Assembly (NCBI RefSeq): GCF_023913775.1
Contig: NZ_JAMXAX010000040.1
Coordinates: 1 to 39,793 of the forward strand
DNA: 39,793 nt
DNA from: Acidovorax facilis
Lineage (GTDB): Bacteria; Pseudomonadota; Gammaproteobacteria; Burkholderiales; Burkholderiaceae_C
Direction of reading: 5' to 3'
This document shows, in pieces, positions 7,588 to 16,400 of the stretch (the first letter of the stretch is position 1; the number at the start of each line of letters is the position of its first letter). Position numbers and translations under genes: made by a program. Below the pieces are notes generated by a model. That model saw only the letters and a list, made by a program, of their open reading frames with translations. It was not told the origin of the DNA and made no database searches.

Positions 7588-7861
7588 TAAGAACCTGTTC
7601 AAGATCTTTTCGGGGATCGCATTGGAGTGCAATCGGGATGAGTGGAAGCTTCGGATGCGCCGCATGGGCTCATGCCCATGCAAGCAGCCGAGGCATTCAA
7701 TCGCCCGATTTCACTCCAACCCTTCGGGCAAGTGCCTTGCCGGGCGGTCTGCGGCGTTGCGGCGCTTGCCAATAGCCGGGCTATTGGCCGCTCACCGCGC
7801 CTTGCATCCCATCCCGGCAAGGCACTTGTGCGACCCCGAAAAGATCTTGAACAGGTTCTAA
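7588..7861. mobile_element. MITE-like element with 26-bp inverted ends
   Basis: A non-coding ~270-bp element with perfect 26-bp inverted ends (7590-7615 and 7834-7859), starting GAACCTGTTCAAGATC inside and flanked by TAA on both sides. The interior is dense in further inverted repeats: CAAGTGCCTTGCCGGG with its complement, GCCAATAGC with GCTATTGGC, and a GGAGTG/CACTCC pair. There is no coding frame. The 3-bp TNA-type flanks recall some IS5-family elements, but the parent element is not in the window. Confidence 0.75.
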
Positions 7862-7880
7862 GAACTTGAACAGGTTCTAA
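7862..7880. repeat. Remnant second right end of the MITE-like element
   Basis: GAAC followed by TTGAACAGGTTC and TAA repeats the last bases of the element end directly after it. It looks like a collapsed second copy or an excision footprint. Confidence 0.6.
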
Positions 7881-7922
7881 GGCTGCGGTTACGATGGCCT
7901 TCCCCCTGCTACCCCCGTCGCC

Positions 7923-10226
7923 ATGGCCGAAGCCCCCGCCGTTCCGCTGCCCGACCACGAAGACGCCACCACACGCCATCTGGTGCGTGTGGCAGGGTGG
8001 GCCGTGATGCTGCTCGGTGGCGTCATCGGCGTGCTGCTGATGTTTGACGACCCCGTGCAGCCTGCGCGTGTGGCGCTCAATCTGGTGGCGGGCTTGGTGG
8101 GGGGCTCAGCGCTGTGGCTGGCGCGCCAGCAGCGCTGGACGCAGGCGGCCCACCTGCTGGTGTGGGGCGTGTGGGTATCGGTGTCGCTGGTGGCGGCCCG
8201 CAATGGCGGTGTGAACGGCCCCAACCTGCTCAACTACCCGGTGATCATCGTGCTGGCCGGCTGGCTGCTGGGGGCCAGGGCCACCCTGACACTGGTGGGG
8301 CTCACGGCGCTGCTGTTCCTGGGGTTCATCTGGGCCGACATCCAGGGCATGTTCAAGCCGGTGCAGGTGGCCAACCGGGTGGCCGGTGCGGTGTACCTGG
8401 CAGGCATTCTGGTGCTGACGGCAGCGGCCACGCTGCTGTCGCGCCGCAACTACATGAGCCGGGTGCAGGAGGCGCAGCAGACCGCTACCAACCTGGCTGC
8501 CAGCGAGGCCGCACTGCGCAAGCTGTTGCGGGCGGTGGAGCAAAGCCCCGAGAGCATCGTCATTACCGATCTGAAAGAAGACATCGAGTACGTGAATGAC
8601 GCCTTCGTGCGCCGCACGGGTTATGAGCGCGATGAAGTGGTGGGCAAGGCATCGGCCGACTATTCCAGCAATGGCCTGGCGCCCGCGCAGCGGGACGGCC
8701 TGCGCGCCACTCTGGCACGCGGCGAGAGCTGGGCGGGCGAGCAGGTCAACCGCCGCAAGGACGGCGCCGAGATTGCCGAGGCCGTGGTGGTGGCCCCCAT
8801 CCGCCAGCCCGACGGCCACATCAGCCACTATGTAGAGCTCAAGCAGGACGTCACCGAGCGCAAGCGCGCAGCGCAGGAAATTCATCGCCTGGCGCATTTC
8901 GACAGCCTCACCAGCCTGCCCAACCGCTTCACGCTGATGGAGCGACTGTCTGCGCTGCAGGGCCGCGCGGGCCGCCCGCCCACCACGCAACACGCGCTGC
9001 TGCTGCTGGACCTGGACCGCTTCACCACCTTCAACGATGCACGCGGCAGCGAGATGGGCGACCGCCTGCTGTGCGCCGTGGCGCTGCGCCTGTCCGAGAT
9101 ACTGCCCCCCCAGGGCCTGCTGGTGCGTGTGGCGGGCGACGAATTTGCCGTGGTGCTGCACGGCCTGGGCGCAGACGCCTCGCTGGCGGGCCGGCGTGCC
9201 CTGGCATTTGCCGAAAAGCTGCAGACAGCGTTGCTGCGGCCGCTGCACCTGCAAGACAACGGCACCGAAGAAGCCCAGCTGGGTGCGAGCGTGGGCATCA
9301 CGCTCTACCCGCAAAGTGCCAACGATGTTGCGCACGACGCCCTGCGCCGTGCAGGCACGGCGCTGCACCGCGCCAAGCAGGCCGGTGGTGGGCGGGCGGC
9401 CTTCTTCGAGCAGGGCATGGGCGAGGCGGCCGAGCAGCGCTTTCGCGTGGAGCGCGAGCTGCGCCAGGCCATCGGCGCGGGCGAGCTGCGGCTGTACCTG
9501 CAGTCGCAGGTAGACGTGTTGGGCCAGATCACCGGGGCTGAGGTGCTGGTGCGCTGGCAGCATCCGCGCGACGGCCTGGTGGCGCCGGGCGTGTTCATCC
9601 CCGTGGCGGAAGAGTCGGACCTGATCGTGAGCCTGGGCGGCTGGGTACTCTCCCATGCCTGCGCGCTGCTGGCGCAGCCATTGTTTCAGGAGCGGCGACT
9701 GCGGCTCTCGGTCAACCTGAGTGCCCGGCAGTTCCGGCAGGCGGGTTTTGTGCCGCAGCTGCGCGCCATGCTGGCTGCCAGCGGCGCCGACCCGCGCCTG
9801 CTCACCCTGGAGGTGACCGAAGGCCTGGTGATCGACGACTTTGACGACGCCGTGGCCAAGATGGGCGAGCTGGCGGCGCTGGGGGTGGACATGTCGCTGG
9901 ACGACTTTGGCACGGGCTATTCGTCGCTTGCCTATCTCAAGCGCCTGCCGATCCAGGAGATCAAGATCGACCGCTCCTTTGTGCGCGACGCCCCCACCAA
10001 TGCCGACGATGGCGTGCTGGTGGAAGGCATCCTGTCGGTGGCCCGCCACTTCGGCCTGCGCGTGGTGGCGGAAGGGGTCGAGACCCGCGATCAGGCGGAT
10101 TTCCTGAGCCAACGCGCACCCGATATCGTGTACCAGGGCTACCTCTTCGGGCGCCCCGAGCCCGACACCGACTGGCTGGCCCGTGCAGCGCTGGTGGGCA
10201 CCGCCACCGTGGAGGATGAAGGCTGA
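7923..10226 (+). CDS. PAS-GGDEF-EAL membrane protein (c-di-GMP signalling)
   Basis: A 767-aa inner-membrane signalling protein. Residues about 20-175 hold six hydrophobic spans, followed by a short helical linker, a PAS domain (about 195-320, with VEQSPESIVITDL and GYERDEVVGK), a GGDEF domain and an EAL domain. The GGDEF site reads AGDEF (404-408) and the EAL signature reads EVL (540-542). The metal-binding Glu540, Asp660/Asp661 in DDFGTGYSSL, Lys in KIDRSF and AEGVET are kept. Phosphodiesterase activity is therefore plausible and cyclase activity uncertain. The periplasmic or membrane signal it senses is unknown. Single gene, convergent with the next. Confidence 0.9.
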   Translation: MAEAPAVPLPDHEDATTRHLVRVAGWAVMLLGGVIGVLLMFDDPVQPARVALNLVAGLVGGSALWLARQQRWTQAAHLLVWGVWVSVSLVAARNGGVNGPNLLNYPVIIVLAGWLLGARATLTLVGLTALLFLGFIWADIQGMFKPVQVANRVAGAVYLAGILVLTAAATLLSRRNYMSRVQEAQQTATNLAASEAALRKLLRAVEQSPESIVITDLKEDIEYVNDAFVRRTGYERDEVVGKASADYSSNGLAPAQRDGLRATLARGESWAGEQVNRRKDGAEIAEAVVVAPIRQPDGHISHYVELKQDVTERKRAAQEIHRLAHFDSLTSLPNRFTLMERLSALQGRAGRPPTTQHALLLLDLDRFTTFNDARGSEMGDRLLCAVALRLSEILPPQGLLVRVAGDEFAVVLHGLGADASLAGRRALAFAEKLQTALLRPLHLQDNGTEEAQLGASVGITLYPQSANDVAHDALRRAGTALHRAKQAGGGRAAFFEQGMGEAAEQRFRVERELRQAIGAGELRLYLQSQVDVLGQITGAEVLVRWQHPRDGLVAPGVFIPVAEESDLIVSLGGWVLSHACALLAQPLFQERRLRLSVNLSARQFRQAGFVPQLRAMLAASGADPRLLTLEVTEGLVIDDFDDAVAKMGELAALGVDMSLDDFGTGYSSLAYLKRLPIQEIKIDRSFVRDAPTNADDGVLVEGILSVARHFGLRVVAEGVETRDQADFLSQRAPDIVYQGYLFGRPEPDTDWLARAALVGTATVEDEG

Positions 10227-10230
10227 ATTT

Positions 10231-10290
10231 CAAGCAAAAATAGCTGCCAGCGCTTATTGGTAAAGCGCTGGCAGCTATCTTTATGATAGC
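10231..10290. repeat. Dispersed palindromic repeat, copy D (near-perfect palindrome)
   Basis: The most symmetric copy: ATAGCTGCCAGCGCTT, a short loop, and the complementary arm to AGCTAT, giving a stem of about 15 bp between two convergent genes. It could act as a bidirectional terminator. Confidence 0.8.
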
Positions 10291-10347
10291 AAACGGCTTG
10301 TCGGCGCATGCGCGCCTCAGCGCCACGGCCTGCGGGTGCTGGGTGAC

Positions 10348-10491
10348 TTACTTGTTCTTCTCTTTGCCACGCGGGATGACGGCGGTCACCGGTGGCATGG
10401 GGCGGTCAGAGCCGCCGCTTTCCTTGGGCAGCGAAGTGTCCTTCTTGGGTTTCTTTGCCATCTTGTTGCTGCGTTGTTCGCCTTTGGCCAT
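10348..10491 (-). CDS. Small basic conserved protein (47 aa)
   Basis: A 47-aa, lysine-rich, hydrophilic protein starting MAKGEQRSNKMAKKPKKD and ending RGKEKNK, with a central Pro-rich PMPPVTAVIP. A perfect AGGAGG ribosome-binding site (10496-10501) lies 4 nt before the ATG, which together with protein-like composition argues it is real. I recall similar short basic proteins annotated as hypothetical in Comamonadaceae, but know no function. The high positive charge suggests nucleic acid or ribosome association, which is only a guess. Confidence 0.7.
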   Translation of the reverse strand: MAKGEQRSNKMAKKPKKDTSLPKESGGSDRPMPPVTAVIPRGKEKNK

Positions 10492-10556
10492 GGTGCCTCC
10501 TATAAAGGTCTCGGAATGGGACCGTGCCGGAATGGTACGTCACAAACCGGCCCCTT

Positions 10557-11882
10557 TCAGCGTATGGCGGACTGCCCCGCAGCGGGGTTCGCTGCCGCAG
10601 GATGCGCTCGCAGAGCCAGGCGCTGGTCATGCGCCAGCGCCAGGGCGTTGAGCACCGCGATGCTCCCACCCAGCGCACAGGTGGCGCCCCAGCCGCCCCA
10701 TAGCCAGGCCACGGACCCGAGCGCCGACCCGCTGGCCGCGCCCGTGAAGTAGCTGGTCATGTACACCGCGTTGATGCGCGCACGGGCCGTGGGGTCCAGC
10801 CGGTAGATCACGTTCTGATTGCTGATGTGCACGCCCTGCAGCGCCAGGTCCACCACCAGCATGCCCACTACAAACCACACCAGGCTGGTGGCGCCCAGCC
10901 ACAGCGCGCCCCAGCCCAGCAGCAGCAACCCTACCGAAACGGCCGTGGCCACCTGGGCCTGACCACGGTCGGCCATGCGGCCCGCCACATTGGCCATGAG
11001 TGCACCGGCCACGCCCGCCAGCCCCACCAGGCCGATGCCCGCATCGCCCAGGCGGTGGGCAGGCCCCGCCAGCAACAGCGCCATGGTGGAGAACAACACG
11101 CTGACCGACGCAAACGACAGCCCGCCCAGCAAGGCCCGGCTGCGCAGCCGGGGGTGGCGCAGGGCCAGCGTGCCCAGAGAGCGCAGCACCTGGCCATACC
11201 CCTGGGCCCGCCCAGCGTTTCGCGAGCGGGGCATTACCCACCACAGCGCCAGCGCCACGGCCACCATGGCCACGCCCGCCACGCGGTACACCAGCGTCCA
11301 GCCGCCCAGTTCAGACAGCAGTCCTGCCACACTGCGCGCCGCCAGAATGCCCACAAGCAGCCCGCTCATCACCAGCCCCACCGCGCGCCCACTGCGGCCC
11401 GGTGCAGCCAGCGTGGCCGCCAACGGCACTAGCACCTGCGCAGCCACCGAGAACAGCCCCGTCAGCACCGTGCCCAGCGCCAGCAGGGCGTAGCTGCCCG
11501 CAAACCCGCTGGTGAACAGCCCCAGGGCCGCCAGCAACATCAGCGTGGTGATGAGCCGCCGCCGCTCCAGCATGTCACCCAGCGGCACCAACAACAACAA
11601 ACCCGCCGCGTAGGCCACCTGCGCCAGCGTGACGATGAGCGCCGCCGAGGCGTCACGCACCTGCAACTGCGTGGCAATGGAGTGCAGAAGGGGCTGGTTG
11701 AAGTAATTGCTGCCCGCGCACAACCCGCAGGCCACGGCCATGAGCAGCAGCACCGGCGTGCTGAGGCCTGGCGCCTCTGCGCGGGGCGTGCTGGATGGTG
11801 TGGTGGATGCGGAGCGGGAGTGCGGTGGAGTGCTCATCTTGGGGACAGTGGTTGCTTGGGGTGGTGTGCATGCACAGCTCAT
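10557..11882 (-). CDS. MFS transporter (probable drug efflux)
   Basis: A 441-aa major facilitator protein with about 12 hydrophobic spans. Features include SNYFNQPLLHSIATQLQV in the first helix region and the loop GDMLERRRLIT after helix 2, an MFS motif-A-like sequence. The start at 11882 overlaps the stop of the RidA-like gene as ATGA, pointing to translational coupling; an internal ATG at 11837 is the alternative. Because the operon is preceded by a SoxR-type promoter, the pump probably exports redox-active or toxic compounds, as SoxR-controlled MFS pumps do in pseudomonads. The substrate is unknown. Confidence 0.88.
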   Translation of the reverse strand: MSCACTPPQATTVPKMSTPPHSRSASTTPSSTPRAEAPGLSTPVLLLMAVACGLCAGSNYFNQPLLHSIATQLQVRDASAALIVTLAQVAYAAGLLLLVPLGDMLERRRLITTLMLLAALGLFTSGFAGSYALLALGTVLTGLFSVAAQVLVPLAATLAAPGRSGRAVGLVMSGLLVGILAARSVAGLLSELGGWTLVYRVAGVAMVAVALALWWVMPRSRNAGRAQGYGQVLRSLGTLALRHPRLRSRALLGGLSFASVSVLFSTMALLLAGPAHRLGDAGIGLVGLAGVAGALMANVAGRMADRGQAQVATAVSVGLLLLGWGALWLGATSLVWFVVGMLVVDLALQGVHISNQNVIYRLDPTARARINAVYMTSYFTGAASGSALGSVAWLWGGWGATCALGGSIAVLNALALAHDQRLALRAHPAAANPAAGQSAIR

Positions 11883-12328
11883 GCCTGCATCACTGCTGTG
11901 GCCTCGATTTCAATCAGCATGCCGTCGAGCGCCAGCCGGGGCACCGGGATCAGCGTGCAGGCCGGTGCCGCCCCATCGGGCCACAGGCTGCGCACCGCCT
12001 GGCTGAACAACGCCAGGCGCTGCTCGGTGTGGTCCACCACCAGCACGGTGAGCTTGGCCACGTCATGCACGTTGGCCCCCGCGCCTGCCAATGCGATACG
12101 CAGGTTGGTGAACGCCTGGCGCAGCTGCTCGCCAAAGTCGGCAGACAGCTGGCCCGCCGCGTTCTCGCCACCTTGGCCCGCCACAAAGACAGTGCGTGCC
12201 GGGGCGGGCGCCACCACCACATGGGTGTAGCCATTGGCACGCGGGTCGTACAGGCCCGGCGGGTTGATGAAGCGCAGCGCGGAAGTTGCCGTGGCGGGGC
12301 GCTGGGTTGTTGCGGTATCAAGGCGCAT
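11879..12328 (-). CDS. RidA/YjgF-family protein
   Basis: A 149-aa protein of the YjgF/YER057c/UK114 superfamily: FINPPGLYDP, VFVAGQGGENAAGQL, FTNLRIALAGAGANVHDVAKLTVLVVD and LDGMLIEIEATAVM match the fold's order. Classical RidA deaminates reactive enamines or imines from PLP enzymes. This one lacks an obvious canonical RNLxA-type arginine motif near the end, so it may belong to a non-archetypal subgroup. The ATG at 12328 is preferred over a TTG at 12451 that lies inside the SoxR-type promoter. It is first in an operon with the MFS pump and divergent from soxR. Confidence 0.85.
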   Translation of the reverse strand: MRLDTATTQRPATATSALRFINPPGLYDPRANGYTHVVVAPAPARTVFVAGQGGENAAGQLSADFGEQLRQAFTNLRIALAGAGANVHDVAKLTVLVVDHTEQRLALFSQAVRSLWPDGAAPACTLIPVPRLALDGMLIEIEATAVMQA

Positions 12329-12443
12329 GGTGCAGAAATCCTGAGAGGGGATGTGAAGGTGAAACCCAAGGTGGAATTGCCGGAAAGCCTGGGCGACCGC
12401 AGTCGCAGCGGCATCGGCGGCGGTTGCAAGGGCTTCGTGGGTT

Positions 12444-12474
12444 AGTATCAAACCTCAAGTTAAATTGAGGTCAA
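12444..12474 (-). promoter_or_regulatory. SoxR-type promoter for the RidA-like/MFS operon
   Basis: On the minus strand TTGACC (12469-12474) and GATACT (12444-12449) are separated by 19 bp, the overlong spacer typical of MerR/SoxR-activated promoters. The SoxR box fills the spacer. Transcription would run into the RidA-like gene with a leader of about 110 nt. Confidence 0.85.
12453..12470. promoter_or_regulatory. SoxR box
   Basis: CCTCAAGTTAAATTGAGG is an 18-bp inverted repeat that differs at one position from the symmetric sequence CCTCAAGTTAACTTGAGG known from SoxR-regulated promoters. The right arm GAGG also sits about 9 nt before the likely soxR GTG start, so operator and ribosome-binding site may overlap. 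Confidence 0.92.
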
Positions 12475-12479
12475 TCTCC

Positions 12480-13007
12480 GTGAAGAAAGCCCTTGCAGAA
12501 GCTGTTGTGAAACCAGGCAAGCCTCGCATTCCCGTTGCCCGCGTGGTAGCGGACGCGCAGGCTGACCCGTCCGAGCTGTGCGAAAAATCCGAGCTGTCGG
12601 TGGGCGAGGTCGCCAGCCGCAGCGGGTTGGCCGTGTCAGCCCTGCATTTTTATGAATCGCGCGGGCTGATCGCCAGCGCGCGCAATGCGGGCAACCAGCG
12701 GCGCTACCCGCGCTCCGTGCTACGCCGCGTGGCGGTGATCAAGGTGGCGCAGCGCATGGGCGTGCCCCTGGCCGCCATTGCCGAAGCCTTGCAGGCGCTG
12801 CCCGCCGGGCGCACGCCCACGGTGACCGACTGGCGCCGCCTCTCCGCCCGCTGGCGCGACGACCTGGACGAGCGCATCCGCACGCTGACGGCGCTGCGCG
12901 ACCAGCTGGATGGATGCATTGGCTGCGGTTGTTTGTCGCTCAAGGTCTGCCCGCTGCGCAATGCGCAGGATGCGCTGGCACAGGAGGGGCCTGGGCCGCA
13001 TTTTTGA
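12480..13007 (+). CDS. soxR: Redox-sensitive transcriptional activator SoxR
   Basis: A 175-aa MerR-family regulator. The winged helix lies at about 39-110 ([20 protein letters not shown], then [15 protein letters not shown]), then a dimerisation helix, then the [2Fe-2S] cysteines Cys146, Cys149, Cys151 and Cys157 in [12 protein letters not shown], with the same spacing as E. coli SoxR. Oxidation of the cluster switches the bound protein to its activating form. The N-terminus is about 25 residues longer than in E. coli. The GTG at 12480 is chosen because the alternative TTG lies in the operator. It probably activates the divergent RidA-like/MFS operon. Confidence 0.92.
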   Translation: MKKALAEAVVKPGKPRIPVARVVADAQADPSELCEKSELSVGEVASRSGLAVSALHFYESRGLIASARNAGNQRRYPRSVLRRVAVIKVAQRMGVPLAAIAEALQALPAGRTPTVTDWRRLSARWRDDLDERIRTLTALRDQLDGCIGCGCLSLKVCPLRNAQDALAQEGPGPHF

Positions 13008-13424
13008 GGGGCGGGGTTGTGGGTGGCTGCGCCTATCGGCGCATGGGCAGCTGTTGGCGTTCCTTGCGAACATGGCTGGCAGCCATCGCGGTGAAAGCCT
13101 TGCCAATAGCCACCGTGCGGATGGCGACTATCAACCCGTTGCCATCTCGCATCTTCACGAGCTGGATAACGGCTATGCAGCGGTTGGAGCCGTTTGCCGG
13201 CGGCGGGAGTACTCGCACTGACTGCCATACTGCGGATATTGGGTACGGCAACCGGCTATGGCACGAATGGCGGCTGAACGAAGTAGTGCGGTCATAGGGC
13301 ATCCGCGACCCGGCGGGCGCCGAGCCACTGACCGCTTCCTTATCACCTTCACTAGCGATGCCGACCCATATCCGCCATGCAAGAACTCAAAGCGATGCGG
13401 TCACTGGGTGATGGCTGTACTGGC
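13008..13424. other. Non-coding stretch between soxR and the STAND gene
   Basis: About 415 bp with only short overlapping open frames on both strands, none with a recognisable family or a good ribosome-binding site. The base composition is intermediate between the G+C-rich soxR side and the less G+C-rich STAND gene. It may contain the junction of an acquired segment, but no direct repeat, tRNA or integrase was seen. Confidence 0.5.
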
Positions 13425-16400
13425 CTATTTCCCAGTGCGCACCGAACAATCGAGCACGTGAATTGCCACCAAACGCTTCTCGTCTTCCGACAAGCCTGCT
13501 TCAAGCATTGACTGGAGTTCCTCGGGCGTCTGCGGTCGCACGCCCGAGGGCGAAAGGGGAACCCGACTAGGGTCACCGAACCATAGCACCACGTATATCC
13601 CCCGCCCCCTCGCCCGCGGATCACTCGCATAGCGCGCGATCAGCTGGCCCCGAGTAGCTGTCCAAAGTTCGGCGTGCCGATCAAGCTTGACCTCGATCGG
13701 CACGCCGCCCCGTGTGCCGGTGGTGCACCACACGTCGGAGCGCTTGCCGTCGGCGTGGTGAGTCTCAGGCAAGCAGGCAATTTCGAATCGCTCAACCCGA
13801 ACACGCAACTGATCTGCAAGCGCGTCGCGGCATAGCTCTTCATGGCGAGGGGTCGTCGCCTTCTTGTGCGAATCGGTATTCCAATATTGATAGTTCAGGT
13901 TCAGGTCGCTGCGGCAAACCTGTTCTTTCAGGTCTTCAATTGTGTCGTTCACTACGGCGGCGATCTCCGCCGAGCTAGAAGGCATCCCCTGCTGCAAGAC
14001 AGCGCAGACCTGCGCCCACATTGGTGTCTCGTAAATTGCATCACGCCGGACGACCTGCTGTGCAGCTCGGGCCTCCCGCAGCCTTGGAGCCCACTCAGCG
14101 AGAGCCGGCAGGCCCTCAAGGCGTTTTAGCTGCTCGGCGCTCTCAACATCTGGCCTGCCCGAAAAATCCGCGAGGAAGTCCCTGACGAGATCGGCACGAT
14201 TCATAACGGGGCTCACCCACCCGGAGCCAGTGGACCGCGCTGGAGAGCACCCAACCCCGAAGTGTTCGATCAGGAATGCCAGGACCTTCGATGGCTGCGG
14301 AATGGCCTCGCCACCGACCTCGCTCCGGTAGTGCAGGAAATCGGCGAGGTGTTGGGTGGCAGGCGGGCGGTGCTGCAAATAACAGCTTGCAAGCGGCATG
14401 TAGTGATCGGGATCCAGGAATAAGCCCGCAGCCAACCAGCTTGCGCGCTGCGGTCCGTCCACCTTCGGCGCGTCGAGTCGAATCTTGATAAGGGGAAGCA
14501 ACTCATTGCGCAATGGCAGTGTGAGCGCAGTAGTCAGCATGTCATCGAGTGCACTGCGAAGGTTGGGACCTGCACGCAGGGGGAACCGCGCCAGGAGCGA
14601 CAGCAGGCACCTTTTCGTAACTTCGGCATAGGCCTGATCGCGAAAGAGGTGGGTGACATACGGACTGCGGTTTTTCCACTGCATCGCGGCCGTGAGATAG
14701 GCACTCAGGGCATCAGCTATGCACTGTGGCCGTGATGCGACAGCCGCCGCCACCCATGTGTCATGGTCTTCAACTGAGCTTACCCAGTGCGCCACCAATG
14801 CTGCCACCAGACGGTCATCCGACATCGAGTCGAGGAACGCATGGTCCTGGCGATATGCAAGCTCCAGGCTTATCAGCGCTGGCGAGTTCAGCATCATCCT
14901 CTTGCCCTCAGCGATGACCGCCAGGGTCTCTTGCGCGGTCGGCAAGTCCTCACGATTGATCGTGTTGTGCAGCGCCGTTAGCGCAGCCTGAATCAGTTCC
15001 TCGTCCTCCGCGAAGAGGCTGGCCAGCCGTTCCTGCGGCGTTTCGCCATCAATGTCGCAGTGTCTGTGCTCGTAAACCTCGGCCACGGTGTCAAGCAGGT
15101 CCACCGGTACCAGCGGCAGGGCGAACTCGCTTATTCGTGCTCGAAAGAAGTTGCGCCGTTCGGCAGCTTCCCGCGCGCGCTCCTGTCGGTGTGCCGCCTC
15201 GTCTAACTTCCACTTCCATTGTTCGAAACTGCATGTAAGTCTGTCAGCGAGCGAGACTTGCCATCCACGTGCCGCACTCAGGCTTTCGCACGCGATCAGC
15301 ATGTCCTCAAGCTCCGTCCCGGGGTCGCCCGGGATGGCGTCAACGGCCTGAAGGAAATACAACCGCGCCCGCGCCTCATCTTCGGTTGTCTGGGCTTTGG
15401 CGAGCCACCACAGCACCGCATTCGAAGGCGCCCTCGCATGGTGCATCCGGCCCAAGGCCTGCCACACAGAATTCTGCTCACTAGCCCACCGGCTCAAAGC
15501 GAGGTCAAGCAATGAGAAATAGCGTTGCGGGTGGGCTTGCAGCCATTGTTGGACCCTTTGCTTGTGGTCGTCTTCCAGCAAGCTGTCCGCGTACTTGCCG
15601 CAAGCGGCGTCCAACCAGTTCAGCAATCGCTCATCCGGGATGTCTCCCGAATCTTCCTTGAGTACGCGAACCAGCAGACTACCGACGGCCTTGGTGTACT
15701 CCCGCAAGGGTTCCCCCCTACGTAGTTCTGTACTCGCCGCAAAGGCATCCAGCAACCCCGGCACTTCTGCTACGTCAACCTGGTCCAAGCCATGCCGCCA
15801 AAACATCGTGTAGCTACCGATGAGATTTTCTCGTTTCCGCGGGTGAAGGAATGCAGGTAGTTCTGCGGACATTAGCGCCCGCGGATACATGGCCTTCAAC
15901 AATGCGCCAAGGAGCTCGTCGTCGCTGTCTGCCACCACGCCTGAATGGACATCGTTCAGCAAGCCCCGCAGGGATGGATCATCCACTCCAACCCAGCGCA
16001 GACAGACCTTTAGGGCCCTCCCTCGTACGGCTGACCAACGGGATGCATCCCGAACCATCGACAGCAGTAGAGGCGTGAGTTCTGCGTCCTGAGGTGTATT
16101 GAGTAACCCTTCAAGCAGAGCGAGCACAAGGAGTTGATGGTTCTCAGAGCGATCGGCATCAGCCAATCGCTGACTGACAATCGAATGCATTTCGGGAGTG
16201 ACCAACGCTGCAAACGGCCTGCCTTCCCATTCATACCAGCGGAACGACGTTGAAACCGAGATGTCACCGCCAAGCTGCTCCATTAATGCTGACTTCTCGG
16301 CGACGGAGAAATTCTTAGCATCCCCGTAAAGGAGGACACCGAGCGAATCAAGCCGAGCGAAAGTGACCCGCGTTGCGACAGACATTGATGCCAGCCAGCC

